Shown here: positions 1 through 35,890 of the stretch, piece by piece
Position numbering within the stretch: position 1 is the first letter of the stretch
Layout: the number at the start of each line of letters is the position of its first letter
NCBI RefSeq assembly: GCF_020740795.1
Contig: NC_067284.1
Coordinates: forward strand, 97,083,440 to 97,147,439
Origin: Apus apus
Taxonomy: Eukaryota > Chordata > Aves > Apodiformes > Apodidae
Direction: 5' to 3'
DNA: 64,000 nucleotides
The notes under the pieces: generated by a model
Database searches by the model: none
The model's input: the letters and a program-made list of their open reading frames with translations, nothing else
Told to the model about the DNA's origin: nothing
Program-made: the position numbers and the translations under genes

Positions 1-25308
<25,308 letters not shown>

Positions 25309-28300
25309 TCAAAAGTCAGCATATATAATGGTATGAGAAATCCAGCAGCATACTGCCTAGCTCCTGCTTCACTTTGTCTATAGTGCCTGTGTAAACACTC
25401 CAATGACAACAGTCACCTGTATTTTCCATTTGAGTGTTTGGCAAGTGCTTGCCTCAGTTAATTGCTTACCCTAAATGGAAGACATTTAATTGCTATGGAC
25501 AGCCAGCAAGGATTGTCAGGCTAACTTGTTTTAAAACTTGCAGTGTTTTTATTTCATTTTGCTTGTAAGTTGGGTAAGTCCTAATTTAAATTGAACATTC
25601 ATTTTCGTGAAATTAATAGGCCATACCACCTATGTGTATTGTGATCTTTATGAGTGGTATCCTTTGTTGATATCCACTCCAAATTCTGCACTCGCTTAAT
25701 TCTTTACTTGCTTGAAAGTTTGAAACAGTTTGGTAGAGATTATGGATGACTTTTGGGGGAGCAAGTAAATGGAAAGCTAATTGGCATCTTAGTGTGCCAT
25801 AGTGAAAATGCACTGTTGGCGACTGTGACTGCCTTGGTAGTTTAGGTAGATTCCCACCTCTCTTCTTCCTACAGTAGAAAGGAACGAACCCCTGTCTAAG
25901 AAGAATACTGTTTTACCTTGCTGGCTTACATTAACAGACAACTCCCTCTCAAGATCATAGTGACCAAACTCCTAGGTTTCTGTACCATATCCTCTAGCTA
26001 AATTGCATTGCATGCATCCTATCTTGTCTGATCCTACAAAGCTAAACTGTTGCGTTGTTTGGCAATATGTAAATCAAGGGCAACATGGTGAACAGTGATA
26101 ACAGATAATTACTCTTAAATCAGACTAGATGATTACAAAATCATCATCTTAAAAAAAGAAAAAGTCTTCACACATGGCATGGTGGAGCTCTATTTTATAA
26201 AAACCTCCCCCTGTCCTTTGCTTCATTGTGCTACATACCAAGGGGTTAGGATGCCAGTGCAAGACTGGCACAAGAGGGTGGGATGGTCCCATTCCTTTCA
26301 GTAGAGTGTGGCCTAGCCATGAATGGGAGGGCTGGCATCACAGCCAGAGCAGCTGGCTTTGCATTCCCTGGGCTTTCTTTGGCTCTCCTTGGAGCATGCT
26401 CAGAAATCACTGTTAAGAGCCAGCTCATCTGTGACAACAGAACTGGGCAATGAGCCTCAGAAATGGTGAAGACGCTGCGGCTGCGTGTCAAGGAAGATAA
26501 AATTGGCTTCTTCTGTGCATTTGTGTAACTAACTGTTTTTCATAAGGATTAGTCAGATTCTTCAGACCAACTGTAAGTACAGAAAAGGTCCACTGACATC
26601 AAGAGTTTCAGCAAGACATGAAGGAGAGAGACTGAAGAAACTCAGACTATGTGCTACTCAAAGTAGGAGTTGGTGCTGCTTTTTGACTGCCTCTATGCTA
26701 GAAAATTAAATATGTCAGGGAACACTGCTGGGTACTGGAATGTGATTGTTACATATACCAGGGATATTTTATTAGTCTAATGATAAAATTTGCCTGTGCT
26801 ATCTGCACTTCTGGTTTACAGGTGCAGTCTGGGAGTCAGCGTGGACCAGTGGCTATTCCAATAGCTGGTTGGAAGCGACCACCCTGCCAGTAAAGACATT
26901 TCATAGCATGTGTGTAGGCTGCCCCACAGCAGCTGGCCACAATTCTAGAGAAGGGTTCAGGGATGCTTCTTTTTCTGCTATAGCTGAAACCTTTCAGTTT
27001 GATTATGTTGATTGGAATATCCTATATTAACTAAAAATAGGAAATAGTGCAACTAATGCCATACAGGGGTGCCTGTGTCTAATTGCGCTCCCTGTTACAC
27101 AAGCAGAGTGTGTGCAGTGAGATCGAATCACACAGCGATTGTGAAGGCAGCAAGGCATAGGACAAGTTAGTACTCCAAGTCAAGGATTTGATTCTTTAGT
27201 GAATGTACATAATGATGTCTATAACAGTTTCGTGCACATATCTGAGGATATGCGCAGTTTAAAAGACTAAAGCTACACGCTACCTATGTTTGAGAAGATT
27301 CCTTGAAAACTGTGCAAGGCTAAACACGTGAAGCAGTCCCTGTAAGTTAATAGGCCTTTTATTGATGCATATTATAGTGTCATTTTTTCTGAATGTGTTC
27401 AAGGCTTTGTATTTTTGTGTATTTAGTAAGAGTGTGTGTGTGTATACAAATTTGATACCTAAGAGCTTTTGGAGGGCTCCTAAATGCCTTGAAAGAAAAT
27501 GCACATTTTGTTTTGTTTAGTAGCTGGTTTTCAAATGTATTAGAAAAAATCACTAATGCCCTGAAATGAGCACAGGCTAAGATCTGAATGGAGAACAGGA
27601 ATCCCTGTAGTTACACTTATGTGCTTACACCATCATCATTCACTTGTAGCCCAGTGTGCTTTAGAACTGCTCTTTAAATATTGCATGTGTAGCTTGGTGT
27701 TTCCCAAGACAGATCAAGATCATAAACTGCAAGACAAATTGGTTTAAGTGAAGGCCTCCCTTCCTACATCCCAGAACAGTTCATTGCAACATTCAAAGAA
27801 TTTTCCCAGTGAAGCTGGGTAAGCATGATTTGAAGAGGTACGCAGCAGACAGAAGGGTATTGTGACATGTCTTGGAACATAAGGAATAGTAAGTCAGCTC
27901 ACAATCTTAATTATGAATCGTTTCCTAGGCTCAGCCCTTGCAAGGAAGTAACTTAGGTTCGACCAGTCCTTCCCATGTTTGTGGTGACAACAGTAAAGGG
28001 TACCCAAGAAAGTAAAATAGAGATTCCTAGTAATGCGTTCATTTACCTTGGGGCAATTTCAAGATGTATCATTAACTTGTTAATCAGATTTTAATTGAAG
28101 CAGCACCTTAACAAATTAGGAATCTTCCCATAGTTACCTATAAAGATGATTGTCCACATATCAGACAGCTGAATGTAGCTATTAAATTGATTAAACAAAA
28201 TATATGGTACAAAAATGGCAAGTGTTTTCATATGTAGTTCTGAATTATGCTCTTGTGTATGCAAACAATTGTGCCTGACATTTGGTAATTTTTATTTCAC

Positions 28301-28311
28301 AGAATGCTATT

Positions 28312-28366
28312 ATATGTGTGTGTGTATATATAAATATATATATATATATATATACATATATACTTT
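28312..28366 (+). repeat. (TG)n/(TA)n microsatellite in the probable ESR1 3' UTR
   Basis: A compound dinucleotide repeat: a short TG run passes into TATATAAATATATATA-type sequence and ends near CATATATACTT. It is low complexity and probably length-variable. Confidence 0.9.
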
Positions 28367-28418
28367 ATATTTGCAGCTGACAAACCAGTACTACCTGAAT
28401 ACCTGGTGCTGGATATTA

Positions 28419-28450
28419 AATAAAAATATATAGCATGTAAAATAAATAAA
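28419..28450 (+). promoter_or_regulatory. ESR1: Cluster of AATAAA hexamers (possible internal poly(A) signals)
   Basis: AATAAA occurs at 28419-28424, 28441-28446 and 28445-28450. A shorter 3' UTR could end just downstream, but the following sequence has no strong GT-rich element, so use is uncertain. Confidence 0.3.
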
Positions 28451-29919
28451 TTGAAAGAAAACTATTCAAGGCAGCTAATTATGCTTTTACCAAAACATTC
28501 ATAGTGATGTCTCTGGACAGCTAATGAAAGAATTATTTTATAATGTTTATACAGATATTTTTTTTTAAAAAAAAACCATAAATAATAATTAAAAAACCAA
28601 CAAAAAACCCGTAGAAACATAGGCATTATAATACCAGCACAAGCCAAACAGAAATAGACCAGATGAACTTGCTTTACTTGAGAATATGATTGTTACTGAA
28701 TTATTACAAAACGCTTGGGAGGCAGGAGAGGATCTAGGGTGATGTGTAGCACTTAGTGGCGTCTTAAGTTTCCAGCAATCTGTGAGAGCTACTCTGCTTT
28801 GTAGTGGTTCAAGCCATGTCTTGATGTTGCAGACTTTGTCTCAGGTAAAACTCCCCATTGGGGCAGTAGGATTTGTACTGGGGTGAAATTATAAAAATAA
28901 AAAAAAAAGGGAAAGCAAAGTAAAACCCAAATCACCCTCTTCATCCAAGCCTGGGTTTGTATTGGAGCCTCCATCCATTTCAGTTGATGCCAACTGATTA
29001 CTTAAGAGTTGTGCCAAATGGTTGAAATTATTCAGATTACCAGCAAAGTAAAATTTCTGCCTCACTAAGATTGTACTTGTACCACAGGCTCTGGCAGGAA
29101 CTCAGCAAGCCTCTCTTCTGCATATTTTATCCTGCTTTAAAATTAGAACGCAACCCAAACTAAAGCTAATAGGACTTATACATAAGGCATTCTCAGCTGA
29201 ACTTATGTGAAGTGCATTTCTCACTTTGAATAAAGAGATGGCTATTTTCAAAGCCACCTACAACTGTAATGTAGCTTTACAGATAGAAATTCAACACACG
29301 TAAAAGAAGAGTCTTGTAAATGATGGTATCGTAATACCAACCAGTCTTTGGTGTCACCTGCAACTATAGCATGATCTCAAATTGATCTGAGAATTTTAAA
29401 TTAATATTTCCCTAATATTAATGTCCTGCCCTTTCTATTCACAATTCTCTTTTATCTTTCAAGTGCAGATAGCCTTATATCCTTAAAATTGTTTTCAAAG
29501 TGATTGTTGCACATAAGGGTACTCAGTTTTGCACTGTGTTAAAAAAAAGAAATCTAAAAATATCTTTTGCATTCAAATGTGCCTAGAGAAACAAACAAAC
29601 AAATTTAAAAAATGTATATGCTGCCATCTTGCAAATTCGTATGCTCTGTATGCCTGTGTGCCTATACTTAGAAGTCTTTTTCTTCAGGAAGTGCCCGCTG
29701 GAAAATGAAGGGATAGACTTCTAATCACAAGACTTGCATTAACAAGCCACTTTATGTATCACCTTATTGTATATATTATAAAAGTAATGCTTTTGTGTGC
29801 ACTATGTAGTCTGTCCATGGAAAGTCCTTCCTTTGATATAGGCTCAGCTGCCGTAATGTATTTGTTGAAGTATTCTGTTCTTTCAGTGATGCATATAAAA
29901 TTATTGATGTCCTTGTTTT

Positions 29920-29947
29920 GGTGCGGTTTGTTGTTGTTGTTGGTTTT
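29920..29947 (+). repeat. (GTT)n simple repeat
   Basis: A short GTT trinucleotide run followed by a T run, within the probable ESR1 3' UTR. Confidence 0.8.
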
Positions 29948-30053
29948 TTTCCTCTTTGTTTTGCACCTAAAAAAGTTCTTAAAAAGTCTAAATGAAAAAT
30001 CTGATAGGCTACCTGATTGGTGCAAGATTTTTATCAATGTATTTGATGTAAAA

Positions 30054-30059
30054 AATAAA
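30054..30059 (+). promoter_or_regulatory. ESR1: Best candidate ESR1 poly(A) signal
   Basis: AATAAA is followed after about 12-15 bases by CA dinucleotides and then by a T/GT-rich stretch (ATTTGTTTCATTTGTTATC). That is the usual layout of a vertebrate cleavage site. A second AATAAA lies at 30192-30197. Confidence 0.5.
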
Positions 30060-30725
30060 GAATTAACCAGAGCAATTTGTTTCATTTGTTATCTTTTGCA
30101 TATGGTTTTCTAGTAGCCAGCAAAATGGTATACTATTTTTACAGAGACAGACAAAATCTGTTTCTGTACATCTAACTGAAAACAGCTTCTTAATAAAGTT
30201 TCTTCATCTTTCCCAAAAAGTATCAGAGTGGCCATATTAAGAGTCAACAATGTGTCAGGTCTAGTATTCCTAATGACACATGGGAAGTCACTGAAGTACT
30301 TAGTACTTTTTATGCTTTAATGTGCTTAGTATTTTTTATGGTTTATGTTAATTATTTTGGCTTGTGAAGCATTATGCTGGAAGAGACAAATTGTGTAAAT
30401 TTTACCTTCTGTAGTTGACTGCCACTTACCTTGAGTTAGCTAACATCAAGTAAAATAGCACTTCTTTCCCAAGTGAAAACTAGTCTTCAGGGGAAAAAAA
30501 GTATGTCCTGACTAAGCTATTAGGAAGGGGATGAAAAGAAATGAAAGATACTTTTATTGACATAAAACGACTTTGAACTTAGCCCTATCCTGTAAAACAC
30601 TCTCAAAATTATATTTGGTCTTTGCCAAGAATCAAACCAGTAATCTACAACACTCACATACATATCTAGGTATTTCAGTACTTACATATCTATCAGTAAT
30701 AGAGAGAGAATACATCCCCTGTAGT

Positions 30726-30790
30726 GTTGTGGTTTTTTGTTGTGTGTTTTTTTTTGTTTTGTTATTTTGTTTTGTTTTGTTTTTTTTTAA
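30726..30790 (+). repeat. T-rich / (TTTTG)n low-complexity tract
   Basis: Repeated GTTTT units and T runs, about 65 bp, with no coding potential. Confidence 0.85.
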
Positions 30791-31371
30791 TCTATTTTCT
30801 GTGCTGTGTGGGACTATTTGCTCATAGGATCTTCTCTTTTTCTACATGAATATATACATAAAAGCTCTTTGTTCTTATGTGATGTTTCTGTACATAACTT
30901 ATAGGGAAAAAATGGTAAGATGATTACCTTAATTCTAACTACCAATGCAATGATTAAGACAAGACAGGCAATAAACCTTGTCCATGTGAAATGTCCCCTA
31001 TAGTTTGTCAAACATGAGAGCAAATATCCTATTCAGACTCCAGAAAGTTGTGGGAACTGCTGGGACTTGAAAGTGCCAAGTGGAACTAACAGTGGTTCCA
31101 AATGGTAGGACTGTTTTGCAACATGCTTTCATGACAGAGAGCTTGACTGAGAGTTGCTACTTTAGCCACAAAGGGTGGGGCAGAATAATACGAACTAATT
31201 GCATGTGTACATGTGCTCAAAATATTGAAATAATTTTTCACTGCTGACTCAAAAAGCTGACAATATTCAATGGCTTTATGAAATTTTTTATCCAAATGAG
31301 CACTGAAGTCAAATGTTCTTACAGTTCACCAAGACCTGGTTTAGGATGGCAGCTGCTACAAGATGCTTAAT

Positions 31372-31372
<1 letters not shown>

Positions 31373-31402
<30 letters not shown>
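31373..31402 (+). repeat. Poly(A) run of 30
   Basis: Thirty consecutive A. The sequence before it shows no recognised retroposon body, so I call it only a homopolymer. Confidence 0.95.
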
Positions 31403-31403
<1 letters not shown>

Positions 31404-31529
31404 CAGCTGGACAGCATACTTTCATCTGCAAAAACTGTAACAATTTGAATGGGAGAAGCATTGCACAATACCTGAGATTAGGCAGTCTTTTGCCCATCTC
31501 TTTCCGAGTGCAATGTGACCATACAGTAC

Positions 31530-31835
31530 CATAGTACATCCGAGCTGGGAAGGCACCTCTGGAGATCATCTAGTCCAATTCCTGGCTCAGAGCTGGGTCA
31601 CCTATAGAACATTGCTCAGGGCTGTGTTCAATCAAGTTTTAAATAGCCACAAAAGGAGACTCTAATACCTGTCTGGGCAACCTGTTCCAGTGTTTGACAA
31701 CCCTCATATTAAAAAAATGTTCTCCTGAGCTCACATGCAATTTCATGTGGTTTAATTTGTGCCCATTGCCTCTTGCCCAGTCAGTAGGCACAACCAAAAA
31801 GAATCTGTCTCCATCTTTTTCATTCTCTCCCATCA
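31530..31835 (-). mobile_element. CR1 LINE 3' fragment (minus strand)
   Basis: Read on the minus strand it encodes broken CR1 ORF2 C-terminal sequence (DRFFLVVPTDWARGNGHKLN, HVSSGEHFFNMRVVKHWNRL) and continues into the CR1 3' region. It is 5' truncated and inactive. Confidence 0.85.
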
Positions 31836-33184
31836 TGTGTTTTCTGTGATTAGAGAAGTTGGATGAGCACCTTGCTCAAACAACTAGAGGACGAACCACC
31901 AGGAAAAGGGCCTCTGTAGCCAGGGACTCGGTACATGTCCACAGGCCTTGTGTCACCTGGGACTCCAGCTTCATTCCTGATTTCTTACATCTTTTGGCTG
32001 AAGTAATTTGAGAAATGGTACAGCAAAGGCATATCTTTCTATTTCGCTGCAGAGCTCTTGCAGCTGAAACTCCTGGCTCACCTCTACTGGGCCCTTCACT
32101 TTTGCTTCCCTCACTACATACGCAACGCTTTGCAGAGAAGCTGCCTTCTCCTCTGAGGGAGCCCAAATACATACATAATGCCATATGCATTGAGCTCCTC
32201 CCACACTCCTGCTTTCTTGCTTTCCTAATGTGATGCATGTCACAAGCAGCCTATTTCATTCTATAACTAATTAACTAATGAAAAAGGTAGGAGATAGTTA
32301 AGGCATCATTGAAGAACATACCTGACTGCTTTTACTTTTCAACTAATTTAGGCAATCCCCTAGTTACAAAATGACAACAGCTTCTTGGTGGGCTACAACT
32401 TGGTGTTCTCAGTCAGTGAGGCACCCCCCCTCTTTAAAAGCCTTGTGGCCATGCTTATTCTTCAAAATTAAATGATGGATTTAATTTTTTTTTTTTTCCC
32501 TCCATCCAGATACTACACATTAAAAGCCTCACAAAGCAGCTATTTCTTAGGCTGGTACATCTCCTTTCTCTGCATTACACTCTTTGTCTCTACCACCTAG
32601 GCAGTGAAGAGGAGAGGAAAATCCAAACATGCAAAATAACACTCATCAGAGTGCTCACATAGAAAGAATGCCCACTGAAAGGCCCTGCCTACATGGTTTT
32701 TCTTATGCCCAGTCAGGCTCCAATTACCACCATTCATCATGACATCCTGCAGACACAGAGGCTGAAGTGTAAAAATGTTCATGCAGTCTTCAGGAAAATT
32801 GTCCATCAAAATAATAACATTTGGCACTTATCTCAGCAGGAACAAGGCTAACTAGCTCTCATGTCCCTGTAGGATCTTTGTGTTGCAGTATTTGGGTGTC
32901 ACTCTGCTAATGTCTTCATTTCTGCAGGTGCACAGGTTATATAAAATTTATCTCCTGTTGCTTTCCATTCCTACACATTTGTGCTCCATTCCAGCATGCT
33001 ACCATTTTAAACACATGAAAAATGTACATGTGAGGAAAGGCTGTGCTTTCAGGATTATTTTTTTTTAGCCAGATTTTGCAACAAATGCTTGGGACTGTAA
33101 GATACTTAGCTCCTCTACACACAAAGCTTAAAACTTTAGGCATTCATATGAAAACAGAAAAGTTTTGAGTTCCAGTCTGCCTTT

Positions 33185-35384
33185 CATAGAATCATAGAAT
33201 TGAACTATTCAAGTTGGAAAAGACCCTTGGGATCACCGAGTCCAACCATCATCCCTACTCTACAGTTCTCCCCTAAACCATATCCACCAACACCACATCC
33301 AAATGACCCTCGAACACACCCAGGGATGGTGACTCAACCACCTCCCTGGGCAGCCTATTCCAGTGTCTGACCACTCTTTCTGTGAAATTTTTTTCCTGAT
33401 GTCCAGTCTAAACCTGCCCTGTTGCAGCTTGAAGCCATTCCCTCTTGTTCTGTTGCTAATTACCTGTGAAAAGAGACCAGCACCAACCTCTCTAAAATGA
33501 CCTTTCAGGTAGTCGTAGAGACTGATGAGGTCTCCCCTCAGCCTCCTCTTTCTCAAACTAAACATTCCCAGTTTCTTCAAGCGTTCTTCCTAAGATTTTT
33601 TTCTCAAGGCCCTTCACCAGCTTCGTTGCCCTCCTCTGTCTTCACTCCACCACCTCATTATCTCTTTTGAATTGAGCTGCCCAAAACTGGATGCAGTACT
33701 CCAGGTGTGGCCTCACCAGTCCTGAGTGCAGGGGGACAATCACATCTCTACTTCTGCTAGTCACACTATTTCTAATACAAGCCAGGATGCCATTGGCTTT
33801 CTTGCCCACCTGGGCACGCGGCTGGCTCATATTCAGGCGCTTGTCAATTAGAACCCCTAGGTCCTTTTCTGCCAGACACTTTCCAGCCACACTTCCCCAA
33901 GCCTGGAGCACTGCCTGGGGTTGTTGTGGTCCAAGTGCAGGACCCAGCACTTGGCTTTGTTGAAGCCCAGACCATTAACGTTAGCCCAACCATCTAATCT
34001 ATCCCTATCCTCATGCAGATCAACACTCCCACCTAACTTGGTGCCATCTGCAAACTTACTGATAATACATTCTATGTCCTTATCAAGATCATCAATAAAG
34101 ATGTTAAACAGAAATGGTCCCAACACTGAGCCCTGAGGAACACCACTTGTGACTGGCCACCACCTGGATTTGTCTCCATTGACCACCACTCTTTGGGCTC
34201 AACTGTCCAGCCAGTGCTTGATCCAACAGATCGTATGCTCATCCAGGCCACGAGCAGCCTGTTTTTTTAATGAGAGTTCTATGGGGAACCATGTCAAATG
34301 CTTTTTGGAGGTCCAGATAGACAATATCCACAGCCTTTCCCTCATCCAATAGTTGGGTCATCAGGTTATAAAAGGAGATCAGGTTTGTCAGGCAGGACCT
34401 GCATAAACCCATGCTGACCGGGCCTGATTCCCTGGTTATCCTCTATCTGTCTTCTAATAACACTCAAGATGATCTGCTCCATGATCTTCCCTGGTATCGA
34501 GGTCAGACTGACAGGTCTGTAGACTCCCGCATCCTCCTTTCTGCCTTTCTTATAGATGGGTGTTACATTTGCTACCCTCCAGTCCATTGGGACCTCCCCA
34601 GTTAGCCAGGACTTCAGGTAGATAATGGAAAGTGGCTTGGTGATCATGTCTGCCAACTCTTTCAAAACCCTTGGATGTAGCCCATCTGGTCCCATAGACT
34701 TGTGTGTGTCTAAGTGGTGTGGAAGGTCTCTGATCACTTCCTCTTCAATTGTGATGACCTCATTCTGCATCCCCTCCCTGTCTCCTAGCTCATGTGGCTG
34801 TATATCCATGGAATAGCTAGTTCCACTGCTAAAGACTGAGGCAAAGTAGGTGTTGAGTACCTCAGCCTTTTCCTCATTCTTTGTTACTAAGACTCCCTTT
34901 GCATCCAATAAAGGACGGAGATTTTCCCTAATCCTCCTTTTGCTGTTAATGAACTTACAGAAACATTTTTTATTATCCCTAGCAGCTGTAGCTATTTTGA
35001 GCTCTAGCTGTGCTTTGGCTCTTCTAATTTTCACCCATCATAGGTTTACTTCATCTTTACAGACTTCATGACTGACCTGTCCTATCTTCCAAAGGTCATA
35101 CTCTCCTTTTGTACCTAAGGTCCAGCCAAAGGTCCCTATTTAGCCAGAGGCTGGTCTCTTACCCTGCTTACTGTTTTTTTGGCCCATGGGGACAGTCTGC
35201 TCCTGTGCCTTTAAAACGTCTTTCTTGAAGTATGTCCAGCCTTCCTGGACTCCTTTATCCTTCAAGGCAGCCTCCCAAGGGACTTTGTCAATCAGGCTTC
35301 TGAGCAGGTAGAAGTTTGCCCTCTGGAAGTCTAAGGTGGCAGTTTTACTAATCCCTCTCCTTGTTTTTCCAAGTTCTGCATCCA
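33185..35384 (-). mobile_element. CR1 LINE, long copy A (minus strand)
   Basis: About 2.2 kb of CR1 ORF2 is readable in order on the minus strand: TRRGISKTATLDFQRANFYL (35140-35385), then the fingers region of the reverse transcriptase with SMGPDGLHPRVLKELAD and VANVTPIYKKGRKEDAGVYR, PVSLTSIPGKIMEQIIL and GIRPGQHGF (34366-35034). Next comes [20 protein letters not shown] and a degenerate catalytic box FADG (33857-34189). Then [20 protein letters not shown] (33642-33950) and [20 protein letters not shown] (33260-33580). The 3' end is CAATTCTATGATTCTATG, the CR1 octamer repeat. Frameshifts after GQHGF and elsewhere break the frame, and the endonuclease part is missing. It is an inactive 5'-truncated copy. 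Confidence 0.95.
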
Positions 35385-35890
35385 AGTCATTGATGAAGAT
35401 GTTGAAGAGGACTGGGCCTAGGATGGAGCCCTGTGGGGCCCCACTAGTGACCAGTCACCAGCCTGGTGTTATCCCATTCACTGTCACTCTTTGTGCTTGA
35501 CCTGTGAGCCAGTTGGTCACCCATTGTATAGCACGGTTGTCCAGCTGTATGCTGGACATTTTGTCCAGGGGGATACTGTGAGAGGGAGCATCAAAATCCT
35601 TGCTTAAGTCCAGAAATATGACATCCACTAGCTTCCCTCAATCAACTAGGTGGGTTACCTTGTCATAAAAGGAAATTAAGTTTGACAAGCAGGACTTTCC
35701 CCTTGTGAAGCCATGCTGGCTGTGACTGATGACTGTGTTGTCCTCCAGGTGTTTTTCAGTACCTCCCAGAAGAATCTTTTCCATAATTTTACCAAGCACT
35801 GAAGTTACACTAACTGGCCTGTAGTCTCCAGACCCCTCCTTCTTGCCCTTCTTGAATACTGAAAATAAGAAGTCCAAAGTGGCACTCAAG
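35385..35890 (-). mobile_element. CR1 LINE copy B fragment (minus strand)
   Basis: A second, separate CR1 RT piece abuts copy A. It reads VFKKGKKEGSGDYRPVSVTS, VLGKIMEKILLGG, NTVISHSQHGFTRGKSCLSN, then a GAPQGSILGPVLFNIFIND-type stretch toward 35390. This repeats RT regions already present in copy A but in a different sequence version, so it is a distinct insertion. Its 3' end was lost at the junction near 35376-35390. Confidence 0.9.

Larger units (their letters stand above)
25309..30074 (+). other. ESR1: Probable ESR1 3' UTR
   Basis: After the stop codon there is about 4.8 kb of AT-rich sequence with no convincing gene and no LINE or LTR insertion that I could recognise. It contains several AATAAA hexamers; the best placed is 30054-30059. 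ESR1 mRNAs of vertebrates are known for 3' UTRs of roughly 4 kb, so the interval is plausible. The exact end is inferred. Confidence 0.55.
30075..33184. other. ESR1-SYNE1 intergenic region, first part
   Basis: AT-rich non-coding sequence. It holds a T/TTTTG-rich tract (about 30726-30790), a run of 30 A (31373-31402) and one minus-strand CR1 fragment (31530-31835). I see no gene. Confidence 0.75.

Noticed and set aside
28312..28366. TG/TA array considered as a structured repeat locus
   Set aside because: It is an ordinary dinucleotide microsatellite with no spacers or unit structure.
29754..30113. 119-codon plus-strand open frame at the end of the ESR1 3' UTR
   Set aside because: Its Leu/Phe-rich product comes from the GTT and T runs, and it overlaps the likely poly(A) signal.
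31373..31402. Poly(A) run considered as the tail of a processed pseudogene
   Set aside because: The sequence before it resembles no mRNA I recognise, and I could not find flanking direct repeats.
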